A stretch of 47,827 nucleotides of DNA. Origin: Alphaproteobacteria bacterium. Its GTDB lineage: Bacteria; Pseudomonadota; Alphaproteobacteria; Caulobacterales; Aquidulcibacteraceae. Under the pieces are notes generated by a model. The model was given only the letters and a program-made list of their open reading frames with translations, was not told the origin of the DNA and made no database searches. Positions within the stretch are counted from its first letter, which is position 1. Each line of letters begins with the position of its first letter. The stretch covers positions 1 to 47,827 of the forward strand of contig JAGWZH010000013.1 in assembly GCA_018971945.1 (NCBI GenBank), read 5' to 3'. Positions 17,236 through 27,091 of the stretch are shown here, one piece after another. The position numbers were made by a program, and so were the translations under genes.

Positions 17236-17838
17236 TCAAGCGGCCCGGAGATTGGCGTTGGCGAAGTCCCAATTGATCAAATGGTCAAGGAACGTCTTGA
17301 TGAAGTCCGGCCGACGGTTCTGGTAGTCGAGATAATAAGCGTGCTCCCACACATCCAGGGTCAGGAGCGGGGTGGCCCCGGCTTCGGTGAGAGGGGTTTC
17401 CGCGTTGGGGGTCTTTCGGATTTCGAGTTTGCCGCCTTTCGCCACGAGCCAAGCCCAGCCGGATCCGAACTGCGTGGTCGCTGCTTGGGAGAAGGCTTCC
17501 GAAAACCCCTGATAATCGCCGAAGGACGCTGTGATCAGCGCGCCGATCTCGCCGGTTGGCTGACCGCCGCCTTGTGGCTTCATCGAAGCCCAGAAGAAAT
17601 CGTGGTTCCAAACTTGGGCAGAATTATTGAATAAGCCTGCTTTGGCCGGATCCCCGACACTGTCTTGGATGATCTCTACCAGGCTCGCGTTCGCCTGTGG
17701 CGCGCCCTCGATCAACTTGTTGAGATTGTTCACATAGGCTTGATGATGCTTCCCATGATGGAACTCAAATGTGGTCGCCGAGATATGCGGCATGAGAGCG
17801 TCCTTCGGATACGGAAGGGGATTGAGGGTGAACGGCAT
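17236..17838 (-). CDS. sodB: superoxide dismutase, Fe/Mn family (iron type)
   Basis: 200-residue cytoplasmic enzyme that converts superoxide to oxygen and hydrogen peroxide. Metal ligands are seen: His27 in FEFHHGKHHQAYVNNLN, His in QVWNHDFFWASM, and Asp and His in LDVWEHAYYLDYQNRR. The Gln in N-S-A-Q-V-W-N-H and the F-F-W-A-S-M-K-P-Q-G-G-G block favour the iron form over the manganese form. There is no signal peptide. It is divergent from the NDUFAF6-like gene; an ATATAG-containing AT island at about 17,932-17,942 may hold the promoters. A second, extracytoplasmic Cu/Zn SOD is encoded at about 29 kb. Confidence 0.95.
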   Translation of the reverse strand: MPFTLNPLPYPKDALMPHISATTFEFHHGKHHQAYVNNLNKLIEGAPQANASLVEIIQDSVGDPAKAGLFNNSAQVWNHDFFWASMKPQGGGQPTGEIGALITASFGDYQGFSEAFSQAATTQFGSGWAWLVAKGGKLEIRKTPNAETPLTEAGATPLLTLDVWEHAYYLDYQNRRPDFIKTFLDHLINWDFANANLRAA

Positions 17839-17975
17839 CGACAGGCTCCGTGAAGGCTGGTGGAAGTTGACCGGAACGAGGCCTCAGCTTACGCCCGCGC
17901 TAAGACAGACGCTGGCGCGAGGCGCCCTCGCTCTATATAGCGACCGTTTCTTGATGCGGCGAGATGAGGCTAGGC

Positions 17976-18953
17976 ATGGCGGAACTTGAGGGTGCTGCTT
18001 GGCCTAAAACGGACGCCGTTGACGCCAAGGCGGATCCTGCGGCGGGCGCGATGTCCGCGCCGTCTCTGACGAAGGCTTTGGTGGCGGCGCCGACCCTGGC
18101 GGCCCGCGCTCCTCCTGCCGTGTCGACCGGAGACTCGCTCGCGTCAACCGATGGGATCGTCCGACGGGTTGACGAGGACCGGTGGCTTGCGAGCCGGTTT
18201 GCGCAGGCCCGCGTCCGTCAGTCGCTCGAAACGCTCTATGCGTTCAGCTATGAGGTCGCCCGGACCGCAGAGGTCGTCAGCGACCCTGGTTTGGGCCGCA
18301 TCCGCCTCGCCTGGTGGCGGGACGCGGTGACGGGCGGCCCCAGCGGCGCCCAGGGCCTCCCGGCGGCGATCAAAGCGCTGATGGAGGAGACGCCCCTCGA
18401 GGCTGGGCGTGTCGTGGCCATGATCGAAGCCCGCGCCCATGATCTCGAGGCGGAGCCTTTCGAGGGATGGGGGGATTTGGAGGCCTATGTGGATGCGACG
18501 GCTGGCGCCGTGGCCCATCTCGCTTTGCAGATCTGTCTTGCCGGTCAGGCGTGGCCGCTGCAGGCGACCAACTGCGCGCGGGCGGTCGGCCGCGCATGGG
18601 GCTTTACTGGACTGACGCGGGCGTCGAGCGTTTGGGCCGCGCGTCGGCGCATGTTTTTGCCGCAACGGCTGCTCGCGCACCTGAATCTTAAGCCTGAGGT
18701 GTTGTTTGCAGGCGGCGGGGCGCACGTGATCCAGCAGGCCCGCCTCGCGATGCTGGACCGGGCGCGGTTCGCGTTTCAGCAGGCCAGGGATTTGGCGAGG
18801 GTCATGCCGGCGGCGGCGTTCCCGGCCATTGGATATGTAGCCCTGGAGCCATTATACCGGGCGCAACTTTTGGCGGGTCAAGAAAAGGCCCCTATCAGCC
18901 TTTTGAGGCGGCAGATGAAGCTGCTGGCGGCTTCCGCGCTCGGTCGTTTCTAG
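17976..18953 (+). CDS. squalene/phytoene synthase-fold protein, NDUFAF6-like, Asp-rich motifs absent
   Basis: 325-residue protein with the trans-isoprenyl-diphosphate synthase fold. The core begins about residue 70, with [20 protein letters not shown] and [12 protein letters not shown], and continues to [14 protein letters not shown] and [11 protein letters not shown]. Both Asp-rich metal motifs of true squalene/phytoene synthases are missing: the second reads T-R-A-S-S-V-W-A-A where L-R-D-x-x-E-D is expected. This pattern fits the alphaproteobacterial relatives of human NDUFAF6, a complex I assembly factor, so a prenyl-synthase role is unlikely. The first 60 residues are alanine-rich with no homology, and the start (17976, or 17964) is uncertain. 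Its end overlaps the convergent trmFO by 4 bp. Confidence 0.8.
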   Translation: MAELEGAAWPKTDAVDAKADPAAGAMSAPSLTKALVAAPTLAARAPPAVSTGDSLASTDGIVRRVDEDRWLASRFAQARVRQSLETLYAFSYEVARTAEVVSDPGLGRIRLAWWRDAVTGGPSGAQGLPAAIKALMEETPLEAGRVVAMIEARAHDLEAEPFEGWGDLEAYVDATAGAVAHLALQICLAGQAWPLQATNCARAVGRAWGFTGLTRASSVWAARRRMFLPQRLLAHLNLKPEVLFAGGGAHVIQQARLAMLDRARFAFQQARDLARVMPAAAFPAIGYVALEPLYRAQLLAGQEKAPISLLRRQMKLLAASALGRF

Positions 18954-20410
18954 AGCGCCGCGCGCCACCGGTCCAAGTCGGCCAGAGCGCGGTCCGAAAG
19001 GCCGGCTTTCCGTGCTCGGGCTTTGTCGGCGCCGCGAAGGCGTTTGCCGTTCGGCCCCCGAGGGGGCGTGTCGTCTTCGAGAGGCGGGAACAGCCCGAAA
19101 TTAATGTTCATCGGCTGGAATGTGCCCCCGCTTGTCGCACGCCGCCCGATGGGTGCGTCGCCCATGAGCTCCCCACCCATGAGCTCCCCACCCATGAGAT
19201 CGCCGCCTGTGAGATGTCCGCCCGTGACATGGGCCAAGAGGGCGCCAAGAGCTGTTGTCTGCGGCGGGAGGCTGATCGTCAGGCCCAGGCGCTCCCGCGC
19301 GGCGAACAGCCCCGCCAGAAGCCCGATAGCCGCGCTTTCGACATAGCCCTCGCAACCGGTGATTTGTCCGGCGAAGCGCAGCCGCGGCTGCGCCTTGAGT
19401 TGCAGGGTCGGGTTCAGAAGCTTGGGGGAGTTGAGGAAGGTGTTTCGGTGGATCCCGCCCAGCCGGGCGAACACCGCTTGTTCAAGTCCGGGGATCATGC
19501 GGAGCAGATCGGCCTGCGCGGAGTGTTTTAATTTGGTCTGGAAGCCGACCATGTTGAAAAGCGTGCCAAGCGCGTTGTCCTGGCGCAGCTGCGCTACCGC
19601 ATAAGGACCCTTGCCTGTGCGGGGGTCGGTGAGGCCGACTGGCTTCATGGGCCCAAACCGCAAGGTGTCCAGGCCGCGCGCCGCCATCACTTCGATCGGC
19701 AGACAGCCCTCGAAATAGGGCGTGTCTTTTTCCCAGTCCTTGAATTCGGTCTTCGGCGCCTCCAGCAGCGCTGCGACGAACGCTTCATATTGGGCCTTGT
19801 TCAAGGGGCAATTGACGTAGGCCGCCTTCTCGCCGGCTGGGCCTGGTTTGTCGTACCGCGATTGCATCCATGCTGTATCAAAATCGATCGAGTGGCGATG
19901 GACGATGGGCGCGATCGCGTCGAAAAAGGCGAGTTCGCCTTCGCCTGTGAGGTCCTGGATCGCCTGCGCGAGGTCAGGGCCTGTGAGAGGCCCGGTGGCG
20001 ACGATGACGCTGTCCCAGGATGCGGGCGGAAGGGCTGTGATTTCTTCTCTCGCCGTCGTGATCAGCGGGTGCGTGCTTACCGCGCGCGTGACCGCTGCGC
20101 TAAAATGGTCCCTGTCCACCGCCAAGGCGCCGCCCGCGGGCACCTGGTTATCATCGCCGCAGCGCATGATGATGGAGCCCATGCGTCGCAATTCCTCATG
20201 CAAAAGGCCAACCGCGTTGGCCCGCCAGTCATCGGACCGGAAAGAGTTGGAACAGACAAGTTCTGCAAAGCCGTCGGTTTTGTGGGCTGGGGTCAGACGA
20301 TGCGGGCGCATCTCGTGCAGCACGACAGGCACGCCAGCCTGCGCCACGGTCCAGGCTGCTTCAGAGCCTGCGAGGCCGGCGCCGATGATATGAACGGGGG
20401 AATGAATCAT
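18950..20410 (-). CDS. trmFO: methylenetetrahydrofolate-tRNA (uracil-54) methyltransferase TrmFO, with repeat insertion
   Basis: 486-residue flavoprotein that makes ribothymidine at position 54 of tRNA, using methylenetetrahydrofolate as carbon donor and FAD as cofactor. The N-terminal dinucleotide fold is [15 protein letters not shown]; next come [12 protein letters not shown] and [12 protein letters not shown] (conserved Cys). Later [14 protein letters not shown], the second family cysteine block, is intact. The conserved [17 protein letters not shown] segment near the end is separated from its usual partner H-V-T-G-G-H by a pentapeptide-repeat insertion (about residues 393-417). This makes the protein longer than the typical 440-470. 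ATG 20410 is a clean start. Confidence 0.95.
   Translation of the reverse strand: MIHSPVHIIGAGLAGSEAAWTVAQAGVPVVLHEMRPHRLTPAHKTDGFAELVCSNSFRSDDWRANAVGLLHEELRRMGSIIMRCGDDNQVPAGGALAVDRDHFSAAVTRAVSTHPLITTAREEITALPPASWDSVIVATGPLTGPDLAQAIQDLTGEGELAFFDAIAPIVHRHSIDFDTAWMQSRYDKPGPAGEKAAYVNCPLNKAQYEAFVAALLEAPKTEFKDWEKDTPYFEGCLPIEVMAARGLDTLRFGPMKPVGLTDPRTGKGPYAVAQLRQDNALGTLFNMVGFQTKLKHSAQADLLRMIPGLEQAVFARLGGIHRNTFLNSPKLLNPTLQLKAQPRLRFAGQITGCEGYVESAAIGLLAGLFAARERLGLTISLPPQTTALGALLAHVTGGHLTGGDLMGGELMGGELMGDAPIGRRATSGGTFQPMNINFGLFPPLEDDTPPRGPNGKRLRGADKARARKAGLSDRALADLDRWRAAL
19161..19235. repeat. 15-bp tandem repeat inside trmFO (5 units)
   Basis: Five consecutive 15-bp units: two identical copies of CCCATGAGCTCCCCA (19161-19175, 19176-19190), then three diverged copies to 19235. 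On the minus strand they encode G-G-E-L-M-type pentapeptides ([15 protein letters not shown] twice). The unit is a multiple of three, so the frame is kept. The most diverged copy overlaps the conserved H-V-T-G-G-H codons of trmFO, which suggests growth outward from that site. Confidence 0.9.
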
Positions 20411-20458
20411 GGTGACGTCATGGCGTTGAGGGGGAGAGGTTCTGCAAGCGGAGGAACC

Positions 20459-21607
20459 ATGCGCGCGCGTCTTGCTGCAGTGACTCTTCTAGGTGTCTTA
20501 TTGTTCCTCTTTGTCGCCCCGGGTGTCCAGGCGCAGACGGATGGGCCTGTGAGCGCGCCTCCGTCCTATCTTGTCCATGATCGCGCCTATCGAGCCGCCT
20601 ACGAAGCCGGCGATCTCTCCACAGCGGTGGCCGAGGCGCAAGCGGCTCTTCGGGCCCATGTCGAGAGCAGGCCGCCTGATGGCGTGCGCGCGACCTTAAG
20701 CGTAAACGTCGCGGCGGCGCTTTTGGACGCAGGCCTGGGCGAGGAGGCGGCGCGGGCGGTCGCCGAGGCGGCGGCTCTTCCAGACCAAACCGCCAGGGTC
20801 GATCCGGCCTTGTTGGCCCTCTTTCTAGCCCATGCCGCCTTGCTTGCCGATCCCGAGGCCGGGCTTGGCTTGGCTCTTGAGGCCGCAGCGGCCGCGCCAG
20901 CGGACGATCCAATCCTGTCAGTAAGGGCCTTGCGATTGGCCCAAACCGCGGCCCGACTGGCGCTCGGCGTGGATCGTTTTCCCGAGGCGGCGGAAGGCTG
21001 GCGGCTCGTGGCCCGTCTGGCGGAGAGGGGAGATTTCCCGCCCGATTTCCTCCGTGGCCGGGCCTTGACCGGGCTCGGGATCGCCTTGCTGATGCAGGGT
21101 GAGGAGCGGGCGGCGCTGGAGACGCTGGGGCAAGCCCTGAGAGCGCTCGCCGCGTTTGCAGGCGAGACCGAGACGTCTGAAGCCACACTGGGCCAGGTTG
21201 CTTATGCCGAGGCGCTAGCCTGGCGCTCGGCGGTCTCGGCGTTGATCGACAGCCATGATTGGCGACGCCCGGACGGGTCCGACGCGCCGGAGCCCGCGCC
21301 CTTGGCAGGCCGCGCGCCGCGCTGTCCGCTTATGATTGACGCCCAGCCTCTGCCTGAATTCCCCAGGGGCGCTCTTGATCGCTTCTCTGTGGGCGCGGTG
21401 GTGCTCCGCTTGAGTTTGGACGAGGGGGGCGCTGTGACCGAGATTGGGGCCCTGGCGTTCGCCCCGGATGACAGCTTCGCCGAGGCGGTAGACGCAGTGG
21501 CGCCGCTTTGGCGCGTGGAGCGCGGCCCCAACGCGCCCGCAGGATGCCGCATGGCGCGGTGGGGCGAACTGAAAGAGGTGCGCTTTGTGTTCAGAGACCG
21601 GGATTGA
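20459..21607 (+). CDS. secreted TPR-like protein with TonB-C-like domain (paralog 1)
   Basis: 382-residue protein of unknown function. The N-terminal signal peptide is [21 protein letters not shown]. An alanine-rich alpha-helical part (about residues 35-260) has TPR-like pairs such as [20 protein letters not shown]. The C-terminus (about 300-382, [20 protein letters not shown] onward) resembles the TonB C-terminal/energy-transducer fold. Two conserved cysteines (R-C-P-L-M-I and A-G-C-R-M) flank it and could form a disulfide. ATG 20459 has GCGGAGGA upstream. It is divergent from trmFO and 147 bp before a full-length paralog of identical length. It is probably periplasmic; the partner is unknown. 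Confidence 0.8.
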   Translation: MRARLAAVTLLGVLLFLFVAPGVQAQTDGPVSAPPSYLVHDRAYRAAYEAGDLSTAVAEAQAALRAHVESRPPDGVRATLSVNVAAALLDAGLGEEAARAVAEAAALPDQTARVDPALLALFLAHAALLADPEAGLGLALEAAAAAPADDPILSVRALRLAQTAARLALGVDRFPEAAEGWRLVARLAERGDFPPDFLRGRALTGLGIALLMQGEERAALETLGQALRALAAFAGETETSEATLGQVAYAEALAWRSAVSALIDSHDWRRPDGSDAPEPAPLAGRAPRCPLMIDAQPLPEFPRGALDRFSVGAVVLRLSLDEGGAVTEIGALAFAPDDSFAEAVDAVAPLWRVERGPNAPAGCRMARWGELKEVRFVFRDRD

Positions 21608-21754
21608 CCGCCCTGCTTCTGCCGAGATGTGGGGGTCTGCTGCATTGTCGGGTCAGTTTGGAGCGCCGCCGGAAGGCAGTGCCTGTCGATGGCGACGACC
21701 GCTGGCGCCGCGTTTGCGAGCTGAGAGCAAGTGAGACGAGCAAGGGCTTCACTG

Positions 21755-22903
21755 ATGGCATGGCGGCGCAGCTTGGAGCTCTTTGTGGGCGTGGCGTTAG
21801 CGCTCGTGGCGTCCGCCCCCTGCTTCGCCCATGCGCAAACCGCCCCAGCCGAGGCTGCCCGGTTTCACTATGAGGCGTTCAGCGCCGCCTATCAGGCGGG
21901 CGATTTGGCTGCAGCGGAGGGCGCTTTGAGGTCTGCGTTGGACGCCCATGCTGAAGCGGACATGGACGACCCAAGCCGCGCGGTTTTGTTGCTCAATCTC
22001 GCTCTTGTTTTGGTGGAGGGTCGGCAGGGCGTGGCTGCGCAAGGGACGCTTGATCAGCTGAATGGTCTGCCTGCCGAGACCTATGCCGAAAGCGCCGCTC
22101 TCGCCGCGGTGCTTCGCGCTGGCGCCGACTACTGGTCCGACAACGCCTCGGGCGCGGCTCTGATGGCGGCGTTGGAGGCCGCGCCTCTGGGCCAGCCGAT
22201 GCTCTCACGGCAAGCCTTGGTCCTTGCGCAAGCCCTGGCGGAGCAGACCCAGAGCGCCCGCGATTTCGCCCTCGCCGGCCGCGCCTGGGCTGCAACGGCC
22301 CGCTTCAGCGAGGCGGGTGGGGCGCAAGGTCCTTTGATTCAGGGGCGCGCCCTGGTGGGAGAGGGGGTGGCCTTATTATTTTCTGGGCAGGACGCCGCCG
22401 CTCTTGCCGCATTCACGCAGGCGATGGAGACATTGGCCCCATTCGCCGCAGAGGGTCGCGGGGGGGCTGTGACGAGCGGCGAGGCCGCTTATGCCGAGGC
22501 TTTGGCCTGGCGCGGTGCGGCGAGAGCCAAGATGGTTAGCGCCGGGATGGATTTGGCAGGGTTTCCTGACCCGCGGGTCCAGCCTGCGCCCTTGCCGGAT
22601 GCGCCTGCGGTTTGCCCTCTGCGGATCAATGCCGATCCGTCGCCTGAAACCCCGCTGCTGCGCGGGGGGAGGGTCTCCGTAGGCGCAGTGGTGGTCGCGA
22701 TCTCGCTCGACACTTCAGGGCGTCCGACGGCGACGGAGGTGGCGGCCTTCGCGCCGGATCCAGCCTTGGCGGAAAGCGTCCGTCGCGTGCTCCCCCGATG
22801 GCGTTTTGAGACCAACGCCGCCGCCGCGCCTGGTTGCCGGGTCGAACGCTTCCGGGAGTTGCGCCTGATCGTTTTGCGGGGAGAGAACGGGAGCCGCAAC
22901 TGA
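21755..22903 (+). CDS. secreted TPR-like protein with TonB-C-like domain (paralog 2)
   Basis: 382 residues, the same length and layout as the preceding gene. It has a signal peptide ending C-F-A-H-A-Q, then FHYEAFSAAYQAGDLAAAEG matching paralog 1's [18 protein letters not shown] helical middle follows, with [19 protein letters not shown] matching [17 protein letters not shown]. The C-terminal TonB-C-like part is VSVGAVVVAISLDTSGRPTA, with the cysteines in V-C-P-L-R-I and P-G-C-R-V. Start 21755 is preferred over GTG 21731 because it gives the paralog's length and a normal signal peptide. The pair arose by tandem duplication, now strongly diverged. A membrane protein follows after 59 bp. Confidence 0.8.
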   Translation: MAWRRSLELFVGVALALVASAPCFAHAQTAPAEAARFHYEAFSAAYQAGDLAAAEGALRSALDAHAEADMDDPSRAVLLLNLALVLVEGRQGVAAQGTLDQLNGLPAETYAESAALAAVLRAGADYWSDNASGAALMAALEAAPLGQPMLSRQALVLAQALAEQTQSARDFALAGRAWAATARFSEAGGAQGPLIQGRALVGEGVALLFSGQDAAALAAFTQAMETLAPFAAEGRGGAVTSGEAAYAEALAWRGAARAKMVSAGMDLAGFPDPRVQPAPLPDAPAVCPLRINADPSPETPLLRGGRVSVGAVVVAISLDTSGRPTATEVAAFAPDPALAESVRRVLPRWRFETNAAAAPGCRVERFRELRLIVLRGENGSRN

Positions 22904-22962
22904 CTTCAGCCTCGACGCCGGGCCCGAGCGCAGCCATATCAGCTCCGGCAGTGAGGGACACC

Positions 22963-23817
22963 ATGAGCGTACCGCCGGGAAAAGCACCTATCCAGCAAAG
23001 CATGCGCGCGGCCTTTGAAGGCTGGCGGCAAGACCTGCCCGGGCTTGCCGTTTACGCTGCGGCCGTCGGGGCGTTGACCGCCTTGGTCACAGCGACGGCG
23101 GGAGGCGCAATGAGCGGGGATCCGGCGACGGCGTTGGTTCTGCAGGCTCTTCTCGGCGCCGGGGTTGCGGTCTTTTTCGCCCGCGCCTTGCGTCCGGCGG
23201 TTGGCCGCGGGAGCGGTCCGCCAGGCGCGGTTTTGGCCGATGCGCTTCGCGTTTATGGATCAATGGCGATCGTCGGCTTTTTTCTGGCGTTGGTGTTTGG
23301 GGTGGCGTTGATCCCGGCAGTGGCGGTGCTCGGCGTGGTGTTGGCGCCATACCAGGCGCGACTTGAGGCTGCTGGATCAGACATCGCCGCCCAGCTGCCG
23401 ATCATGCAGGAGGCCATGGCGGCCGAGCCCGGCGTTTTTCTGGGCTTGTTTGTGGTTTATGGGTTCTTGTGGATGGCTTTGACGTCACGCCTTTATCTCG
23501 CCGCCCCTGCGAGTGTGGGGCTTGGCCGGGTGATGAGTTTTGAGACTTGGCGTTGGACCCAGGACAACATGATGCGCATCATGGCGGCCCGGTTATTATT
23601 GCTCGTCCCAGCCTTTTTCGCCGCAGGTCTTATCGGCAATGTGCTGGCGGGTTTGGTTGGCGTGCGGACGACGGAGCTTGGTGCGATCCAGTCGCCCAAC
23701 CCTGCCTTATGGGCTCTCGCGCAAGGATTGACGACCTTCGTCGCCTTGTTGCTGCACAGCGGTTTGGAAGCCCGGCTTAGCGCGTATTTGTACCAGGGTC
23801 TGAAACCGCCGGCCTGA
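22963..23817 (+). CDS. polytopic membrane protein of unknown function
   Basis: 284-residue protein with about six hydrophobic segments (for example LAVYAAAVGALTALVTATAG, SMAIVGFFLALVFGVALIPA, LLLLVPAFFAAGLIGNVLAG). Between helices are short charged loops and an amphipathic GRVMSFETWRWTQDNMMRI segment. The cytoplasmic N-terminus contains M-R-A-A-F-E-G-W-R. I do not recognise a family; the layout recalls DUF-type membrane proteins with no assigned function. ATG 22963 follows GTGAGGGA. Its closeness to the two TPR/TonB-C paralogs suggests co-expression. It converges on uvrA with a 27-bp gap. Confidence 0.75.
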   Translation: MSVPPGKAPIQQSMRAAFEGWRQDLPGLAVYAAAVGALTALVTATAGGAMSGDPATALVLQALLGAGVAVFFARALRPAVGRGSGPPGAVLADALRVYGSMAIVGFFLALVFGVALIPAVAVLGVVLAPYQARLEAAGSDIAAQLPIMQEAMAAEPGVFLGLFVVYGFLWMALTSRLYLAAPASVGLGRVMSFETWRWTQDNMMRIMAARLLLLVPAFFAAGLIGNVLAGLVGVRTTELGAIQSPNPALWALAQGLTTFVALLLHSGLEARLSAYLYQGLKPPA

Positions 23818-23844
23818 GAGGGCGGCGGGGGCGCGTTAAACCGC

Positions 23845-26800
23845 TCAGGTCCCCATCTTTTTGCTCCCCATCTTTTTGCTCCCCATCTTTTTTGTCCCCA
23901 TTTGTTTCGTCCCCATCTTCCGGGAAGCCGTTTCGGGCGCCGTCTGCTTCGTCCCGATGGTCTTTGTCCCCGAAATCTCTGACCCCGAAGTCTTTGAGCC
24001 CGAAGTCGTTGTCCCCGAAGTCGTTGTCCCCGAGGTCTTTATCGCCGTCGTCTTCGTCCCTGTCTTTCTGGTCCCCGTATGCGTTTTGCGCGTCTCCGCC
24101 GCCGCAGGAGGGGAACGCCGCGCCATATGTTTCTCCAGGGTTTGGGCGAGGTAACGTCCCGTCCAGCTGCCGGCCACGGCGGCCACCTGTTCAGGCGTAC
24201 CTTCCGCCACAAGCCGCCCGCCGCCATCGCCTCCTTCGGGTCCCAGATCCACGATCCAGTCCGCCGTTTTTATCACGTCGAGATTATGCTCGATGACAAC
24301 GACCGTATTGCCGTTGTCGACAAGTTCGTGGAGCACTTCCAAAAGCTTGCGCGTGTCTTCGAAGTGCAGCCCGGTCGTTGGCTCGTCGAGAATATAGAGC
24401 GTCCGTCCTGTCGCCCGGCGGGAGAGTTCCTTTGACAGCTTCACCCGCTGCGCTTCCCCACCCGACAGCGTCGTCGCCTGTTGGCCGACCTTGATATAGC
24501 CCAAGCCAACCCGCGACAGGGTCTCCATCTTGTCCCTGATCGAGCCGACGGCCTGGAACAGAACGCCCGCTTCAGCGACTGTCATGTCAAGCACGTCTGC
24601 GATGGATTTGCCGCGATAGGCGATCTCCAAGGTTTCGCGGTTATAGCGTTTGCCTTTGCAGACATCGCACGTGACGTAGACATCGGGCAGAAAATGCATC
24701 TCGATCTTGATGACGCCGTCGCCCTGGCATGCCTCGCAGCGGCCGCCCTTGACGTTGAATGAGAACCGGCCGGGTCCGTATCCCCTCGCTTTGGCTTCCG
24801 GCAGGCCCGCGAACCAATCGCGAATGGGGGTGAACGCGCCGGTATAGGTCGCGGGGTTTGACCGGGGCGTCCGGCCAATAGGGCTTTGGTCAATGTCGAT
24901 GACCTTATCGAAATGCTCCAGGCCTTCAATGGCGTCGTGGGCGGCGGGCGGATCCATGGCGCCGTTGAGCTTCCGCGCGGCCGCCTTATAGAGCGTCTCC
25001 ACAGTGAAGGTCGATTTCCCGCCTCCGGAGACGCCGGTGATGCAGGTCAACGCTCCCACGGGGATCTGGGCGTCCACATTTTGCAGATTATTCCCCCGGG
25101 CGCCGCGCACGCCCAGGAACTGGCCTTGGCGGGCTTTGCGGCGGCGGATCGGCACTTCGATTTCACGCCTCCCGGTCAGGTATTGGCCGGTCAGGCTTTG
25201 CGCGTGGGCCATCACGACCGCGGGAGGGCCCTGGGCGATAATCTCTCCGCCATGGACGCCGGCGGCGGGTCCCATGTCGATGACATGATCGGCGCTGAGA
25301 ATGGCTTCTTCGTCGTGTTCCACCACCAGAACGCTGTTGCCGAGGTCCCGCAGGCGCTTCAGGGTGTCCAGAAGCCGGGTGTTATCGCGTTGGTGCAGCC
25401 CGATCGAGGGCTCGTCGAGGACATAGAGCACGCCAGTCAGGCCCGAGCCGATTTGGGAGGCCAGCCGGATGCGTTGGCTCTCCCCTCCAGACAATGTGCC
25501 CGAAGCCCTGTTCAGGGTAAGATATTCAAGGCCCACATCCACCAGGAAGCGAAGCCGATCATTGATCTCCTTCAAAACCCGAGCAGCGATCTCTTTGTCC
25601 TTTCGACCGAGGGCCGCTTCGAGAGCATGGAACCAGCGGCGGGCCTCGCGGATAGGGAGGCTGCTCGCGTCGGCAATGTCTGACCCGGCCACCCGCACCG
25701 CGAGCGCCTCTGGTTTCAAGCGCTTGCCGCTGCAGACAGGGCAGGGGGCGCTCGATTGGTATTCCTCCAATTGCTGGCGGGACCATTCACTGTCGGTCTC
25801 TTTATAGCGGCGTTCGAGATTGGGCAGCACGCCTTCAAAGGGCTTGGTTGTCTCAAACCGGCGGACCCCATCGTCATAGACGAAGTGGATCTTCTCCTTG
25901 GCGCCGAATAAGACCACATTTTGCACCGCCTCGGGCAGTTTGCGCCAGGGCGTGTGGGCGTCTACGCCCATGTGCCTTGCGATGGCCATAAGGGTCTGGG
26001 TGTAGAGGGGGGACTGCCCCTTGGCCCATGGCGCGATGACCCCGCCCATCAAAGACAGAGACTTGTCAGGGACGACGAGATCAGGATCGAAGCGCCGCTG
26101 GCTGCCGAGCCCGTCGCAGGTGGAGCAGGCGCCGGCGGGGTTGTTGAATGAAAAGAGCCGCGGTTCGATTTCGGAGATTGTAAAGCCTGAAACAGGGCAA
26201 GCGAAGCGTGATGAAAACAGGATCCGATCGCCCGCGGCTTTGTGGGCTCCATCGGCCAGGGTCACGGCGTCTGCGAACTCCAGGACCGCGATCCCGTCGG
26301 CCAGCCTGAGCGCCGCCTCGAGACTGTCGGCGAGGCGCGTTTCGAGCCCGTCGCGGACGGCGATCCGGTCGACTACCACATCGATATCGTGTTTCAATTT
26401 CTTGTCGAGCTTGGGAGGCTCCTCGAGCTCGTAATAGTCGCCGTCGATCTTGGCGCGCTGATAGCCCTTGCGCAGAAAATCCGCCAATTCCTTGCGGTAT
26501 TCGCCTTTCCGATCCCGAACCACAGGCGCCAGGATATAGGCGCGGGTCCCTTGGGGAAGCGCTGCGATCTGATCGACCATTTGGCTGACCTGCATCGCCT
26601 GGATCGGCAGCCCCGTCGCCGGGGAATAGGGGACGCCGATCCGCGCCCACAAAAGACGCATATAATCGTAGATTTCGGTGACTGTGCCGACGGTGGAGCG
26701 GGGATTGCGGCTGGTGGTTTTCTGCTCGATCGAAATCGCCGGAGACAGCCCCTCGATCGAGTCCATATCGGGCTTTTGCATGAGTTCAAGAAATTGCCGC

Positions 26801-26994
26801 GCATAGGCGGAAAGGCTCTCCACATAGCGCCGCTGCCCTTCGGCGTAGATCGTATCGAAGGCCAGGGATGATTTCCCCGACCCCGACAGACCAGTGATCA
26901 CCACCAATTGCCCCCGAGGGATGTCCACATTGATGTTCTTGAGATTATGTTCGCGGGCGCCGCGCACGCGGATATGGGAGAGACCGTCTGTCAT
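23845..26994 (-). CDS. uvrA: excinuclease ABC subunit A, with repetitive C-terminal tail
   Basis: 1049-residue damage-recognition ATPase of nucleotide excision repair. Both ABC modules are complete. Walker A motifs are [14 protein letters not shown] and [11 protein letters not shown]; signature motifs are [19 protein letters not shown] and [20 protein letters not shown]. Zinc-binding cysteines appear in the [16 protein letters not shown] and [16 protein letters not shown] blocks. The normal family end is near residue 955. The last about 90 residues are a lysine/threonine/glycine tail made of five-residue repeats (K-T-S-G-T, later K-K-M-G-S). It is divergent from ssb, and a LexA box between them indicates SOS control. 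Core function is certain; the tail is unusual. Confidence 0.96.
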   Translation of the reverse strand: MTDGLSHIRVRGAREHNLKNINVDIPRGQLVVITGLSGSGKSSLAFDTIYAEGQRRYVESLSAYARQFLELMQKPDMDSIEGLSPAISIEQKTTSRNPRSTVGTVTEIYDYMRLLWARIGVPYSPATGLPIQAMQVSQMVDQIAALPQGTRAYILAPVVRDRKGEYRKELADFLRKGYQRAKIDGDYYELEEPPKLDKKLKHDIDVVVDRIAVRDGLETRLADSLEAALRLADGIAVLEFADAVTLADGAHKAAGDRILFSSRFACPVSGFTISEIEPRLFSFNNPAGACSTCDGLGSQRRFDPDLVVPDKSLSLMGGVIAPWAKGQSPLYTQTLMAIARHMGVDAHTPWRKLPEAVQNVVLFGAKEKIHFVYDDGVRRFETTKPFEGVLPNLERRYKETDSEWSRQQLEEYQSSAPCPVCSGKRLKPEALAVRVAGSDIADASSLPIREARRWFHALEAALGRKDKEIAARVLKEINDRLRFLVDVGLEYLTLNRASGTLSGGESQRIRLASQIGSGLTGVLYVLDEPSIGLHQRDNTRLLDTLKRLRDLGNSVLVVEHDEEAILSADHVIDMGPAAGVHGGEIIAQGPPAVVMAHAQSLTGQYLTGRREIEVPIRRRKARQGQFLGVRGARGNNLQNVDAQIPVGALTCITGVSGGGKSTFTVETLYKAAARKLNGAMDPPAAHDAIEGLEHFDKVIDIDQSPIGRTPRSNPATYTGAFTPIRDWFAGLPEAKARGYGPGRFSFNVKGGRCEACQGDGVIKIEMHFLPDVYVTCDVCKGKRYNRETLEIAYRGKSIADVLDMTVAEAGVLFQAVGSIRDKMETLSRVGLGYIKVGQQATTLSGGEAQRVKLSKELSRRATGRTLYILDEPTTGLHFEDTRKLLEVLHELVDNGNTVVVIEHNLDVIKTADWIVDLGPEGGDGGGRLVAEGTPEQVAAVAGSWTGRYLAQTLEKHMARRSPPAAAETRKTHTGTRKTGTKTTAIKTSGTTTSGTTTSGSKTSGSEISGTKTIGTKQTAPETASRKMGTKQMGTKKMGSKKMGSKKMGT
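23848..24060. repeat. 15-bp degenerate tandem repeats encoding the UvrA tail
   Basis: On the plus strand the unit is about GTCCCCATCTTTTTG, nearly perfect in the first three to five copies (23848-23920) and more diverged to about 24,060. Read on the minus strand it gives K-M-G-T-K / K-M-G-S-K pentapeptides after a T-T-S-G-T type array. The frame is preserved because the unit is 15 bp. Copies nearest the stop codon are the most alike, which suggests recent expansion at the 3' end. Confidence 0.85.
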
Positions 26995-27091
26995 GGGCGT
27001 TAACTAGGGCTGGAGCGTCCGGGAAGAAAGCGTCGTGGCCACATTTCCTCTCCGCTGTGAGGCGCGCTAGGCTCGTCCGAATCGCGGAAGA

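Noticed and set aside
19790-20458. Upstream extension of the first TPR/TonB-C gene
   Set aside because: It lies antisense to trmFO; a signal peptide and strong Shine-Dalgarno sequence mark 20459 as the start.
23848-24060. Tandem repeats considered as a CRISPR array
   Set aside because: Units are 15 bp, contiguous and without spacers; they are in frame with uvrA and no cas gene is present.
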